From Taudactylus pleione (taxonomy: Eukaryota > Chordata > Amphibia > Anura > Myobatrachidae): DNA of 64,000 bases. The notes under the pieces are model-generated. The model had not been told where the DNA came from. It saw nothing but the letters and a program-made list of their open reading frames with translations, and ran no database searches. The stretch's first letter is position 1, and each line of letters starts with the position of its first letter. The DNA lies in assembly GCA_031769625.1 (NCBI GenBank), contig JAUIMM010001030.1, forward strand, positions 3,897,001-3,961,000, in the 5' to 3' direction. The translations under genes were made by a program, and so were the position numbers. Of the stretch, positions 1 to 11,108 are shown one piece after another.

Positions 1-297
1 ACCACATGTTTTTAAAATTATAAATATACTGTATTCAGTAACTTTAGTATTTCCAGGTAACTATCTAATGTAAGTGCATTGTATTTAGTATCAGGCAAGA
101 CTTTGTTATAAACATCAGTCTATAAAATCTAAGGTAACATAATAGCATAGTATATTTTGCAATGACTTTCTTAGTTTTCAGAAAACAATAAAAAGTTTGT
201 AACATCTGATCTTGCAAAATGATTAAATGTTAAACAAAGAAAAGACTTGAAAGGAGTCAATGTTACGGACTGAGGGTTAGTCTTGGTTAGACATGGT
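1..297. other. No recognised feature
   Basis: AT-rich sequence leading into the minisatellite. I see no coding pattern, terminal inverted repeat or RNA gene here. Confidence 0.5.
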
Positions 298-625
298 GTA
301 AACAGCCTTGAGGGCTGATTTGCATGAATTGGTGGTAGCCGAAAGGCTAGAAGTGAGAGCCAACCTTTGGGGTGTTGGAGTAGCCTTGAGGGCTGATTTA
401 GATGTAGGACGTGGTGGCCAATAAACCAAAGGTGTGATGCAGCCAATGGGCTGTTGAAGCAGCATTGAGGGCTGGTAACGGCCTGAGGTCTGGGAGCAAG
501 ATGCAGCCTTTGGGCTGGTAAAGCAGCCTTGAGGACTGATTTGCCTTGACTGGCAGTGGCCTGAGGGTCTGGAGCAAGATACAGCATTTGGGCTGGCGGA
601 GCAGCCTTGAGGGCTGGTTTGCTCA
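298..625. repeat. Minisatellite, ~80-bp degenerate unit
   Basis: A core close to AGCCTTGAGGGCTG recurs at about 304, 382, 462, 523 and 603, giving mostly 78-80 bp spacing with one short 61-bp step. Between cores, phrases such as GGCCTGAGG-TCTGG-AGCAAGAT and CAGC-TTTGGGCTGG also recur, so the whole unit repeats and not only the core. The minus strand stays open through the array, as expected for a repeat whose unit lacks stop codons in one frame. I do not regard that frame as a gene. Confidence 0.75.
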
Positions 626-1235
626 CTGTGAACACAAAGATGCTACCAATGCTGCAGGGATGACACTGGCGACCATGCACAGGATTGTGCACTAGGAATG
701 CTGAGTTGCAGCCTATATTGCTGGGTTGACACAAGCTGCCAGGCTAGACTGCCACTTCAGTAGGAGGAAGCACACCATGCCGCCTAGATGAAACAAGAGA
801 CACAAGCAGGTGGAATGCAGACTGCGCCACCTGGGTGGTACAAACGGCAGCACACAAACACAGTAAACTGGCACAAGAACTCGACTGAGAATCAGGAGAC
901 TGGATCAACCGGAAGCACAAGAAACTCTATCACTTGCATGGAGTGAAGGGCTGGCTGTAATTTAACAGATAAAAGTCCAATCAGAGGAAGCATTGTAAGC
1001 CTTCCTAATGACAAACCAGTGAGCAGCTGGCCTGTGCACACTTGCAAATAAATTAGTAAATAGCTGACACTGCACACAGGCAGACAGTTAATTACTGAAC
1101 ACATGTGATCAACACACAGACAGGATTAAATGCAGTGTCTCAATGGCAATTAAAAATTGATCTGCTAAGCGCAGATCCTAACAGTCAGTACCTTAGCTGC
1201 TGTTCCCCATGTAGTTGTCACCAATATTGCTCTGA
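626..1235. other. No recognised feature
   Basis: Mixed-composition sequence with short open frames only. I see no clear element ends or protein similarity. It may be the internal part of an older element that includes the minisatellite. Confidence 0.4.
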
Positions 1236-1815
1236 GGGCTCGATTCAGACCTGCTCGCTAGATGCTTTCGCACGTAGCAAAAGTATGCAAATCCGTGATC
1301 GTCCAGCAAGCCATTAGCACGCCCACTATGCCTTGGCGTGCAATTGCTGTGTGTATGCAGATGCCTACCAGCCTGTCTTAAGACACTCACTTATGCACGT
1401 CATCTCCAGGATGTGTATGCAACCATCGGTAACATCGAATACCGTCGGAAGCGAATGCAGCACTTGTGGTCGACCATACCCTACCGGAAGCACTACGAGT
1501 GCTTCAATGTGTTAAACAACCATGTGACATGTAATATGATGCTGGATCTTAATTATGCACGCCTCTGAAATGGCATTAAGATGCTCAGGCATGCTTGCGT
1601 TCACACCACAACTCTCCTGTTTCCATCAACCATCCCACAAACTGCTTCTCCTGTCACTTATTCTAGTGAGGTGGCTATTGCGCAGCAAGCAAACGCTTCC
1701 CAATCACATGGAATAGTTTGTGGATGCACACTGCGATGCATGCGCATGCACAGAATGCAAACATCGGCAGGCTGCATGCGAATGCAGCCTAGTGAGTGGG
1801 TCTGGATCAGGCCCT
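1236..1815. mobile_element. MITE with GATTCAG-type ends, copy 1
   Basis: The left end reads GGGCTCGATTCAGACCTG and the right end GTCTGGATCAGGCCCT, which are imperfect inverted repeats. The interior is comparatively GC-rich. It shares phrases with 28527-29130, including AAGTATGCAAATCC-GTGATCG and CATTAGCACGCCCACTATG, so these are two copies of one non-autonomous DNA transposon family. No transposase is present. The superfamily cannot be fixed without a clear target-site duplication. Confidence 0.7.
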
Positions 1816-2412
1816 GAGATCCATCCCTTTCTGTGGAATGATGAATGATCTCCCTACTGCATGACCACCAACAACACAAGGGATTTTAAGGGATTCATTT
1901 TGGATCTATTTTGCTCTGATTAGGAAGTGGAGAGTGTAGGTGTGACCAAATCATGTTGTAAATGAGGGGAGGGTGCAATTAAAAAAGTGGACCCAGTATC
2001 TCACTAAAAAGTGAGCCCTTCAAAATTTTGCTATAGGACAAGTTTTTAGTAATGCCATTATTTACTCACTAGAAACAGCATACTGTAAATTCTTATTAAT
2101 CAAGGAGTCCTAGGGGTAAATTTACTAAAGTTAGATTTTGGTATTTTCATTATTTTTTTGCAATATGACCATTTACTAAAGGCAAAACCAACTGCAAAAT
2201 GATCAAATGGACTTTGCAACACTTTAGAACATTTGACCAACTATCAATTATTTCACAAAGACAAGTATACAAGCCACAGACTTACTAAGCATCAGTTTGC
2301 AAACTGACAAAACAAGATCATAAAATGATGCACAACCCACCCAAACAATATTCCTCCCATCATTTTTTGGTACAGGAAATTTAGGTGTGTTCATTGGACT
2401 TTTCATTTTAAC
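1816..2412. other. AT-rich spacer with a partial MITE end
   Basis: TAGGGGTAAATTTACTAAAG at about 2109-2128 matches the terminal motif of the MITEs at 46556 and 10201, but I cannot find the partner end nearby. It is probably a broken copy. Nothing else is recognised. Confidence 0.4.
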
Positions 2413-2774
2413 CAATATTTATTTATTTATTTATTATTTATTAACAGTTTCTTATACAGTATAGTGCAGCATATTCCGTTGTGCTTTGCAATTGTAAACA
2501 TCAATAGAACAAAACTGGGTAATAACAGACAGATACAGTATATAGGTAGGAAGGCCCTGCTCACAAGCTTACAATCTATAGGGAAATAGGCATTGATACA
2601 CAAGGATAGGTGCTATATATTGCATTTTGGTCCAGCCAGAATGCACAGTTTCTTGGTTGGCTGCATGATCCAGTCACACAGGAATGTCGACCAAATGTCA
2701 TGAGGATGTGAAAGAAAGACTATTTGTGAGGTTGTGTGTGGATTGTGAAAGGGGATGTATGGAAGCTATGAAGG

Positions 2775-3182
2775 TTATGTGGGAGGTTCTTGAATCTGAT
2801 AAGCTTGTCTGAAGAGGTGAGTTTTCAGGGAACACTTGAAGGATTGGAGACTAGAGGAAAGTCTTATTGTGCATGGTAGAGCATTCCACAGAGTGGGTGC
2901 AGCCCAAAAAAAGTCCTGTAACCAATTAATGGGAGCAAGTAATGCATGGGGATGAGATATGCAGATCCTGTACTGAGCAGAGAGGTCGGGTGGGGAGATA
3001 TTTTGAGATGAGTGAAAAGATGTATGTTGGTGTGGTTTGGTTAATAGCCTTTTGTGTAAGTGAAAGTGTTTTGTATTGAGTACGGTAGAAAACCGGCAAC
3101 CACTGGAGGGACTGACAGAGCGCGACAGCAAACGATGAATGTTTCGCAAGGAAGATATTGTAAGCCTTGCAGCTGCATTCAT
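2775..3182 (-). pseudogene. LINE ORF2 C-terminal region (remnant)
   Basis: This frame lies downstream of the reverse transcriptase on the minus strand. It contains SSGCRFSTVLNTKHFHLHKR, ISPPDLSAQYRI and AAPTLWNALPCTIRLSSSLQ. The last phrase matches the usual W-LP--IR-S-SL-SFK-LKTHLF block at the C-terminus of L2/CR1 ORF2. It is separated from the reverse transcriptase by 220 bp of frameshifted sequence and belongs to the same element. Confidence 0.75.
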
Positions 3183-3404
3183 ATTGGATTGTAGTGGTGA
3201 TAACCTGTGTTTGGGAAGATTAGTAAGTAGGCTTTTGCAATAGTCAATGCAGGAAATAATAAGTGCATGGATTAGAGTTTTTGCAGTGTCTTGTGTGAGA
3301 TATGGTTGAATTTTGGGTATGTTTTTTAGATGTATGTAACATGATTTTGAGACAGATTGAATGTGGGGAACAAAGGACAGTTCAGAGTCAAGGATGACAC
3401 CAAG

Positions 3405-4223
3405 TCAGCGAGCTTGTGGGGCAGGGTGGATGGTCGAGTTATCAACAGTGACAGAGAGATCAGGTTGGTAACTGTTATTGGCTGGTGGAAATATAATTAA
3501 TTCTGTTTTAGAAATATTAAGTTTCAGGTGGTGAGATGACATCCAAGATGAAATGGCAGAAAGACATTCAGTGACACGGACCAATACAGATGGTGAGAAA
3601 TCAGGAGAAGATAGGTAGATTTGAGTATCATCCACATACAGATGGCACTGAAATCCAAAAAAGCGGATTAGTTTGCCAAGAGAGGTGGTATAGATTGAGA
3701 ATAGCAGAGGACCTAAGACAGAGCATTGTGGTACTCCAACTGATAGCGGTAGCAAAGAGGCAGAATCAGAAAAACAAATAGTAAAAGAGCGATCAGATAG
3801 GTAGGAAGAGAACCAAGAAAGAGCTGTGTCCTTAAGACCTAGGGATTGCAGTGTTTGTATGAGAAAAGAGTGGTCAACAGTGTCAAAAGCAGCAGAGAGC
3901 TCTAGAAGAATTAGGAGTGAGTAATGGCCTTTAGCCTTGTCAGTGACATGATCATTTACTACCTTAGTCAGTGCTGTCTCTGTGGAGTGTTGGGAACGAA
4001 AGCCAGACTGAAGTGGGTCCAATAAGTTGTGTGAGTTAAGAAAGTGAGTGAAGCGGGTGTAGACAAGTCTCTCAAGTAACTTGGAGGGGCATGGGAGCTG
4101 GGAGATAGGACGGTAATTTGAGAGAGTGTTAGAATGGGAGTAATCACTGCATGCTTGAACAGTGATGGAAAGTTGACAGTAGAGAGAGAGATTACAGATT
4201 TTAGTTAGGGTTGGGATAAACAC
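3405..4223 (-). pseudogene. LINE ORF2 reverse transcriptase domain (remnant)
   Basis: The readable frame covers about 270 residues. It starts near [18 protein letters not shown] (RT block 1), continues through [18 protein letters not shown] and the [10 protein letters not shown] block with its first catalytic aspartate, then [15 protein letters not shown], then [11 protein letters not shown] with the catalytic pair intact, and ends near [11 protein letters not shown]. These blocks in this order are characteristic of the L2/CR1/Jockey group. The copy is dead: the linker frame (4201-4395) overlaps out of register, and the C-terminal frame (2775-3182) is separated by a frameshifted stretch. [11 protein letters not shown] has C where G is usual. 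Confidence 0.88.
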
Positions 4224-4983
4224 AGGAGACAGAGCTGATTTGTGAGGGTATAGGATCTAGAGGAGATGTAATAGAGTTGGAGGATGAGAAGAGTGTAGAT
4301 ACTTCATCTTCGTTTGTGAGATCAAATAAAGAGAATGTGCCAGAGGGTTCAGGGAGGGAATTGAGCAGGTCACTAGCTGAGGAAGAGCCTACCATTTCAT
4401 TTCAGATTTTATCAATCTTGTCCCTAAAATAGGAAGCAAGATCTTGCTCACAGATAGTAGCAGGCGGTGTGGGAGATGGAGGTGTAAGAAGCGGTTTAAA
4501 TGTATTAAAAAGTTGCTTGGGGTTAGAGGCTTGAGCAGAGATTAGAAATATGTTTGTTTGGCAGTGTCCAGAGCAGTACAATAAGAGTTGAATATATTCT
4601 TATATGTGAGGAAGTCACTTGGAGTATGAGATTTTCGACACTAATGTTTAACTTTACATGAGGGTTTTTGTAGATGCCTTGTTGAGTTAGAATGCCACGG
4701 TTGATGTCTAAATCTACGTGGTGTGTGATGGGTAGCTGGAGCTACTTCATCGAGGGCTTTTTCTAGAATCTGGTTTAGGTGTGATGCAGTATTCCTGAGT
4801 TACTGGAAACGCACTATTCTCTATAACCTCATTAGAGCTTGTTGTCCACAATGTGTGAGGTATTGTTGACATTTTTGATACACTTTTACAGGATTCAGTT
4901 TCAAAGCATCTGGGTGGGGTGGATAACTTCATTAGTGACCAAATCTTGCTTTAAATCTGGCACTTGTAAATATACCCCATCAG

Positions 4984-5050
4984 GGAGGTATATTTTCTAA
5001 AGTGTGGGTTTATAGAAGTAGAGATGTTGCCATAGCAACCAATCTACTGC
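4984..5050 (-). mobile_element. Half of a CCAAT-containing MITE
   Basis: GGAGGTATATTTTCTAAAGT, then a GTGGG-TTTATAGAAGTAGAGATGTTGCCATAGCAACCAAT arrangement, matches the reverse complement of the right half of the MITE at 10201-10376. The other half is missing. Confidence 0.5.
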
Positions 5051-5159
5051 ATGTATCATATTATTTGTGGAAGGTAAAGCAAATTTGTCTGTTATAAGTG
5101 ATTTTTCAGTCTCTATTAATAAAAAATGAATGTTTCGATTGTTCAATTGTCAAATCAAT

Positions 5160-5830
5160 AGTTGATTCTTTGGAGTTGTGTTAATGGGACTGCTTTATCC
5201 CATCATTGAGGATCTTCTTCAATTTCTGCAGTGTCATTTTAGAAGGGAATTGTCTTGGTTTATTTGGGAAATCCTTGACAAAGTTCCCTGACAACATGTG
5301 AATTATGATTTATCAAATTTTGGGCAGCAGGTATAGCATTTTTATTTTTTTGTTACCCAGCCATATCACAAGTGTATTGGTCATTAGTTTAGTTTCTGTT
5401 TTTAATTTCCTAATTACCAAATTATGCCAAAGTTGCTCTGGGTCTTTTGTATGCCATAGGGGAACATTAATAGTCAGCCAAGTATTTATATTAGGTTTCT
5501 GACCTTCAATAAAAACACTGGACAGCATTGGAAAGAGTGGTTTTTGTTCAAATATCTTCTCAATACCTCAATAGTTTTGTACCTCCATTCTAAACCTAAA
5601 CCAATATTCCCTTACTGATTCTGTAGGTCCTTGTTTAATCATCATTATTTTTTCCAATTGAGGCTCGCATTGAAATAGAGTCATACAGTAAATGTTTTAA
5701 TTAACAGTTTCCATTTTTCATCTAAGCCTAGTCTATCGATATCTTTAGTTGTTCAAAATGCTGACGTTCCCATCTTGTCTCTGTAATAAATGTCTTATAC
5801 TCTTCAGAAGTTAGTAAATCAGTAAATAGT
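5160..5830 (-). pseudogene. Possible retroelement Gag-like remnant (capsid to zinc knuckle)
   Basis: On the minus strand, the stretch 5313-5830 reads in broken frames with ESVREYWFRFRMEV, then FIEGQKPNINTWL, then a Trp-Leu-rich segment. This resembles the C-terminal capsid of LTR-retroelement Gag. It is followed at about 5200-5300 by GNFVKDFPNKPRQFPSK, which looks like a decayed CCHC zinc knuckle in which cysteines have been lost. There are several stops and frameshifts. No LTR or pol is attached, so the family is unknown. This rests on weak motif similarity only. Confidence 0.4.
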
Positions 5831-6328
5831 TGTACAGATGTGTCCTCAAACACCTAGCCTAAATATGCCAAGTGGCGCAAAACACCTTGTGCAAGTGAGC
5901 CACACCGAGCAGTTTAGCATAGCAACTTTTTTTTGTAAATTTGTGTCTTAGTTGCACCACAGATGCAGCAAAACATTGCTCAATCTGTACCAGGGATGCT
6001 GAGTTTTAAATATGTGTAAATTCACAGATGAAGCATCCTATCACTTAGTGTACAGATTCAGACTGATTGCATACAGATGTAAAAGGCTTGTTGCATTTCA
6101 TTGCTACCAAGATGCATATGCAAGAGAAAAAGATACCAAAAAAGGCAGTAATCACAAGCCAAGTTGCATGGGACCTGGCACACTGTAAAAGTCTATTTGG
6201 TGTGACTGCGCAATAGTGTATGAGAAAACATCTGTACCATAACATTATATGTAGGTGAGTGTTGCCTATACAGGCATTCTAATTAAACTTTAACTTCTTC
6301 TGGCTTATTCCTATATTCTACACACGCA
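5831..6328. other. Unassigned sequence
   Basis: Contains a T-run near 5930 and no recognisable ends or coding similarity. Confidence 0.4.
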
Positions 6329-6758
6329 GGACCTGATTCAGAGATGTAAGCTAACCTGATGGATTGTTAAAGGACTGTGCATGCTTATGATGTGCATCCC
6401 AGCTGCAGCCTGATTGACAGGCTGTGGTGTCTGGGAGGCAGAGTGGGCATGTTCCTGGGCAGCTGTTCTGGAAAGGAGGATGTGTCATCCCCATTTTACA
6501 GGAGATACAAGGCCAGTGTCTGTGTCAGTGGACGCAGATTTCCTGGCCTCGCAAGCTGCCAGGTCCTGGTCAGGCTGCGGTAAGCTTCATCAATTCTCAG
6601 CATGGCCAAAGGGGCAATAGCTACAACCGATGGTCACAGTGCTGAGAATGCAGATGCAGCAAGGAGATTTCCTATAGACACCTCTTGCTGCATTTGCATT
6701 TGAGATGGATGGCACTGTGTGTGGCTCTGCAAATCCATCCATCTCTATAATCAGGCCA
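6329..6758. mobile_element. MITE with CCTGATTCAGAGATG ends
   Basis: The left end is GGACCTGATTCAGAGATG. The right end, CATCTCTATAATCAGGCC, is its imperfect inverted complement. The interior is about 400 bp, relatively GC-rich and without a transposase. It has the same general terminal motif (CCTGATTCAG) as the elements at 1236, 15594, 28527, 38107 and 41902, but I see no shared interior. Confidence 0.6.
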
Positions 6759-7069
6759 TCAGTACATATCTGGTTCAGTTCTGTTCTGGTCTAAGGGACA
6801 TGGATTGACCTTAATTTGCCATCATCAGTAGTTACCACTCTCAAGGGAGCTTGTAAAAATGATATTGCTATGCTTCTCTCTTCATCTACTACCAGTTGCT
6901 GTGATATTGTGTATGTGTATCTTGGCATAATTTGTTCTCATTTTAGTAGTACTCTTCTTTTTATGTGGTACTAATTCATTGTCCTTATTTAACTCTAAGT
7001 GATATTGAACTTTCCGTTATCATCAGCATATTTGTGTCATAAGTGTGGGTAAGCATATTAAAAGTTTAT

Positions 7070-7268
7070 GGGGTCTATTTATTAAGCAGTGTTAGGAGAC
7101 AGAGTGAAAAGTGATACAAAAGTGATAAGGTACCAGCCAGTCAGCTCCCAACTGTCATTTTTCAAACACAGTCTGTGAGATGACAGTTGGGAGCTGATTG
7201 GCTGACACCTTATCACTTTCTTATCACTTTTCTCTCTGTCTCCTAACACTGCTTAGTAAATAGACCCC
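7070..7268. mobile_element. 199-bp palindromic MITE (GGGGTCTATTTA ends)
   Basis: The ends are GGGGTCTATTTATTAAGCAG and CTGCTTAGTAAATAGACCCC. The whole element folds back on itself, with CTCCCAACTGTCA in one arm and TGACAGTTGGGAG in the other. TAT lies on both outer sides and may be a 3-bp target duplication, which would fit a PIF/Harbinger-type insertion. An AGCCAGTCAG / CTGATTGGCT pair sits in the arms. Confidence 0.8.
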
Positions 7269-7711
7269 TATGTCCCTTGTTTATTATGAAGTCAGACTTC
7301 AATACTTCCACTCTTCTGATACATCGCACTTGCTGGACTGCCATGCAGGATCTCTAACATTAGAGATTCTTTACCTGCTAAAGGATTTTCCTTGTTCCAT
7401 TGTGAAGGCTTATCATTATTTTATAGTCCAGCCTTCAGTATCCAATACAGTGGTAATAGGGTCTCTTCCATTTTAAAGGAAAATTACCCTTTTTAGGAAA
7501 CCTTATAACCTCATAAGGTTAAACGGCTCTTCACAAACACTCATTTTTCAACCTTTATAGTGTACTAGTTGGGGTACCTTGTGTTGCCCGGGTTGAAAAC
7601 TGGACCCTGAAGTACACCTTCAGCCTTTATTTGTTTACATTGCCCTCACCTATAACCCCATTCTATTGATCCTGAAAAGTTCAGAACAGTTTGCTAACAT
7701 TATATAAACAA
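7269..7711. other. Unassigned sequence
   Basis: AT-rich. The phrase GTGTTGCCCGGGTTGAAAAC near 7583 looks like part of a dispersed repeat, but I cannot name it. Confidence 0.4.
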
Positions 7712-9030
7712 TGGCATAACTACCATGGGTGCAAGAGTGTGGCCGCTATGGTGCCCAAGCTACCTCTGTGGCCCACCGCTCTCCTTGCAACCAGTCATGC
7801 ACACATGGTGGGCCAGTCCAGCCAGGGCAGCTGAGGGGGGCCTGGATGGCCAGGGGCATGTAGTCAGGGTAGGCAAGGGAGGCAGAATCTCCCATGTCAT
7901 ACTCCTGAGATTTGATATAAATTGTAATCATTTTTATAGCTAACACTCACCAGCTTTGTGGTGCTTCCCTGGGACTGCAGGGAGTTGAGAGATGAGGCAG
8001 CAACAGCTTCTATATAGTTAGACACTGCTCGCAGAGCTTGGGGTGGGACCACATCATGGGCAGTAAGCTGCACAGAAAAAGAGCTAATAGAGACAGGCAT
8101 TGAGTATTTGGGTGTGCCTTGAGTATGAGCACTGATGGACACCATAGATGTGTCATGTGACCAGGAAGTACACTGCAGTGTTTAGAGATTGGAACTCAAC
8201 AGCAAGAAAAGACACAGTGATGCAGGTAGGAGAATCAATCAACACTGAAGCTTAGTGTAGTGAGGGGAGATTTACAGTGAGTAGGGGATGAGTCAGGATC
8301 ACTCAGACCAATCTCCATGTGTGACTCCCCGGCCATTGATCTCACTGTACATCAGTACATGTGTTGATTTGGTGCTGGCCTGCCAGCTGATTACACACTG
8401 GCAGGCAGAAATGGAGAGACATTCACTGCCAGTCTCGAGGCAATCAGAGCTCATGGACTGGCATCCAATCAGCCATGGCAGTTCCTTATTGGCTGCTGGT
8501 CCATGATTGGTTAACGACCCGTGCCAGATTTAAATTATGCTGGCTTTCTGTCTATGTCTGCCAGCACCAAAATCACACCTGCTGATGGAATACAGGGGAA
8601 GGCAAGAGGCTGCTGGAGGGACATGGGGAAGTGAGTTGCTGGGGGGTGGGCATAATGTGTAAGGGGCAGTACTGTGTGGCATAATTTTAGAAGGGGATTT
8701 TCTGTGTGGAATAATGTGTAAGGGACACTACTATTGTGTGGAATAATGTGTTATATTGGGCACTAATACTATGTGGCATAATCTGTACAGTGGATTACTG
8801 TGTGGTATAATGTGTAAGGGGTATTACTGTGTAGTGTAAGGAGCATTACTGTGTGGCATAATAAATAAGTGGGACTACTACTGCATGGCATAATCTGTAT
8901 ACAGTAACTGTTACTTCTGTGTGGCATAACATGAATGGTCTCTGTGTGGGAGCAAATATATGTGCTTTTTTACCTCTGGGGGGCCCTTTTAAGATTTTGC
9001 TATATGGCCCTTAAAGTTCTAGTAGTGCTC
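7712..9030 (+). mobile_element. Non-autonomous element with TGGCATAACTAC end and internal tandem repeats
   Basis: The left end reads TGGCATAACTACCATGGGTG and the right end TTCTAGTAGTGCTC, which is approximately its inverted complement. The same family appears at about 14430-15378, where the right end is CTAGTTATGCCACT. Both have a GC-rich centre containing CCAAT and ATTGG motifs (here at 8463 and 8487), followed by short tandem repeats and then a GGGGGC-rich right end. There is no transposase. It is probably a DNA transposon derivative of unknown superfamily. Confidence 0.65.
8640..8960. repeat. Degenerate tandem repeat, ~38-bp unit, inside the 7712-9030 element
   Basis: Variants of GTGTGGCATAATGTGTAAGG followed by GGCA-TACT recur about eight times. 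Unit lengths vary, with partial units. The motif GGGCACTACTG is shared with the tandem array at 14800-15140 in the related element. Confidence 0.7.
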
Positions 9031-9165
9031 TTGCATGCAAACACAGAGGACTTACTAATATATGGTCACTAACTACAGGACTAACTCTGGCCACCTTCTG
9101 TGATCCACTGCTGCATCTGAGTACAGAGCCATTGGATCACTGTCATGAACATTGGTCATCTGAGT

Positions 9166-9317
9166 AATCCTACAAAATTGGGGTGTGTCGGCCTTGTTTT
9201 CTGGTTGTGGTTGTAAAATTCACACTGCTGGGGCCACTGAAGCTGCATCAGAAGATGTAGACACTAGCCTCACCAAAACCAGAAAACATGGCCGACATGC
9301 CCCAGTTTTGTAGGATT
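9166..9317. mobile_element. 152-bp foldback (hairpin) element
   Basis: The left arm begins AATCCTACAAAATTGGGGTG and the right arm ends CCCCAGTTTTGTAGGATT. The arms pair imperfectly over about 45 bp, with GTCGGCCTTGTTTTCTGGTT facing AACCAGAAAACATGGCCGAC. It is a short MITE-like palindrome without coding potential. Confidence 0.7.
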
Positions 9318-10200
9318 CTGGCTGTTGCCATTCCTTCCCCTCCACCAAAACCCTAAAGTACAGTACAGTTGTCAATTATTAAGTGGCTTACAGAGCACTG
9401 TGATCTTTGTTGAAGACATTGATCTGCACATGCACAGTACATATCCTGTACAAGCCAAAGATCAGTTGTCCCAATGTTTCCTATCAGTGCTAGCATTGAA
9501 AATTAATGCTACTCAGCAGTGCTTATATGGATGCATGAACCTAGATTCATGCAAGTGCACAATGAACCCGGTGTCCGGCAGATGAAGCCGAACTTGGGTG
9601 GAAGGATCTGATCAGATCCCTCTTCACAACTATGGCCCTCCTTCTCACAGGAAGTATCTGTGTTCCGGGAATCAGTCCCATCTGTAGATACAAAGGTTCC
9701 CACTGTCAAACTCAGAAATTTTTTTTTTTTTTGAGCTTGATGAATTTTGGTCAACATACAGTACAATAGTATTGGGACAGCATGCCAGATAGGGACTAAA
9801 AGGTAAGCATGAGATATCCCTATTATAATGACTTATAATGAATGGTCCTGATATTTAATTTATACAAAAATAGGTGAAATTTTTTAAGGGTTAATGAAAA
9901 GACCCCTTAGTCCAATACTTATATCCCATCTACACTTTAGTGAATGATACTGAAAGCAACAAAATAACTAACTTCTGATAATTGCTTGTCTGCCAATAAT
10001 TCAAATAATAAAGCAAACCAGTATACATCTTGGCTACTTTAACTAAGATAAACTTAGTCAGTGAGTAATATTAAAATTAATGTTTAATAGTTAGTTTATA
10101 TTGTTTTGTTGGACGGTAACAGATGCTAAGGATGGTAACAGATGCTCAGCCACTCACACAGGAGGCCATACTCAGAGAAACTGCCCCTGTAGGCACTCAG
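9318..10200. other. Unassigned AT-rich sequence
   Basis: Contains a run of T at about 9719-9732. I see no element ends or coding similarity. Confidence 0.4.
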
Positions 10201-10376
10201 TGGTATATTTACTAATGTACGGGATTTTAGAAGTGGAGATATTGCCCATAGCAACCAATCAGATTCTAGCTATTATCTTCTATAAGGTGCTACATTAATG
10301 TTAAGTAGAATCTGATTGGTTTCTATTGGCAACATCTCTACTTCTAAAAACCCACACTTAAGTAAATATACCCCTC
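10201..10376. mobile_element. 176-bp CCAAT-containing palindromic MITE
   Basis: The ends are TGGTATATTTACTAATGTAC and TAAGTAAATATACCCCT. Inside, AACCAATCAGATTCTA (10253) faces TAGAATCTGATTGGTT, and ATTGCCCATAGCAACC faces ATTGGCAACATCTC. It is related to the larger family at 46556, 54336 and 63566, and to the fragment at 4984. Confidence 0.8.
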
Positions 10377-11108
10377 AGAATCAGGCCCAGTATGGTGTTC
10401 ATAATGTGGTTGTTATTGTGCATTGGTATGTTTTTACTATAGAACTATGGCAGTCTACCATAGCGAGAACTTAAATTCTCACAATCATTTTTCGAGTATT
10501 TTTTTCCGGTTACAAAAAAAGTAGATGAATGCTATTCACCTATACCTATGTTATATCAAAAATATTTTCTAGATTTTGCCCATCCCCACTAAGCTTATCT
10601 GCAATAGGATAAAGTTATAAAGAAATAACATTACCTTTAATATTTTTTTTTATTTGAGCTCTTTGCTTGTTTTTTTACAGGTTATAGCCAAAAGGTTAAA
10701 ATATCTGCAGTTCATTATTGAAAATACATATATATCAGTTTTCTTGCTTTTCCATATAAAAAATAGAAATACTGCTGTACACCTCTGTCAATATTATTAC
10801 CAGATTGGATTTTATCATAAAGATATATTTATTTTACATGGAAGAAGCCAGCGTCTTGCTATTAATAACATAACTCTGTAAAAATGATCATAAAAATGTC
10901 TTGCTAATGGGCACAGAAAAACATCAAGGCTGTTTGTTATAAACCTTGCTAATGTACTCAATAAATAATGTCATTTTCCCTTAGGAAAATGGCTTCAACA
11001 TTTCAGTGCATTAAAATTCTGCACTTCAACAAGTTATCTGTACCAGGTTTGGTTGCCATTGTAAGATGGAGTGCTTTATGAATTATACCTTCAGGTGTTT
11101 CAGAGAGA
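10377..11108. other. Unassigned AT-rich sequence
   Basis: No recognised gene or element. The short open frame at 10654-10881 on the plus strand has no recognisable domain. Confidence 0.4.

Larger units (their letters stand above)
2413..4970 (-). mobile_element. L2/CR1-like LINE, 5'-truncated and decayed
   Basis: This is a non-LTR retrotransposon on the minus strand, which would copy its own RNA into DNA at a nicked target. The 3' end is at the low coordinate. It has a TATTTA-rich tail at about 2413-2445, next to sequence whose complement carries the GCAAAGCAC...ATATGCTGCACTATA pattern typical of L2-type 3' ends. The reverse transcriptase lies at 3405-4223 in one frame and its C-terminal part at 2775-3182 in another. 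The endonuclease-RT linker continues to at least 4640. The upstream limit is uncertain, and most of the endonuclease is missing. Confidence 0.85.

Noticed and set aside
171..734. 187-codon minus-strand frame
   Set aside because: Spans the minisatellite. Its repeated residues mirror the DNA repeat, and it has no domain.
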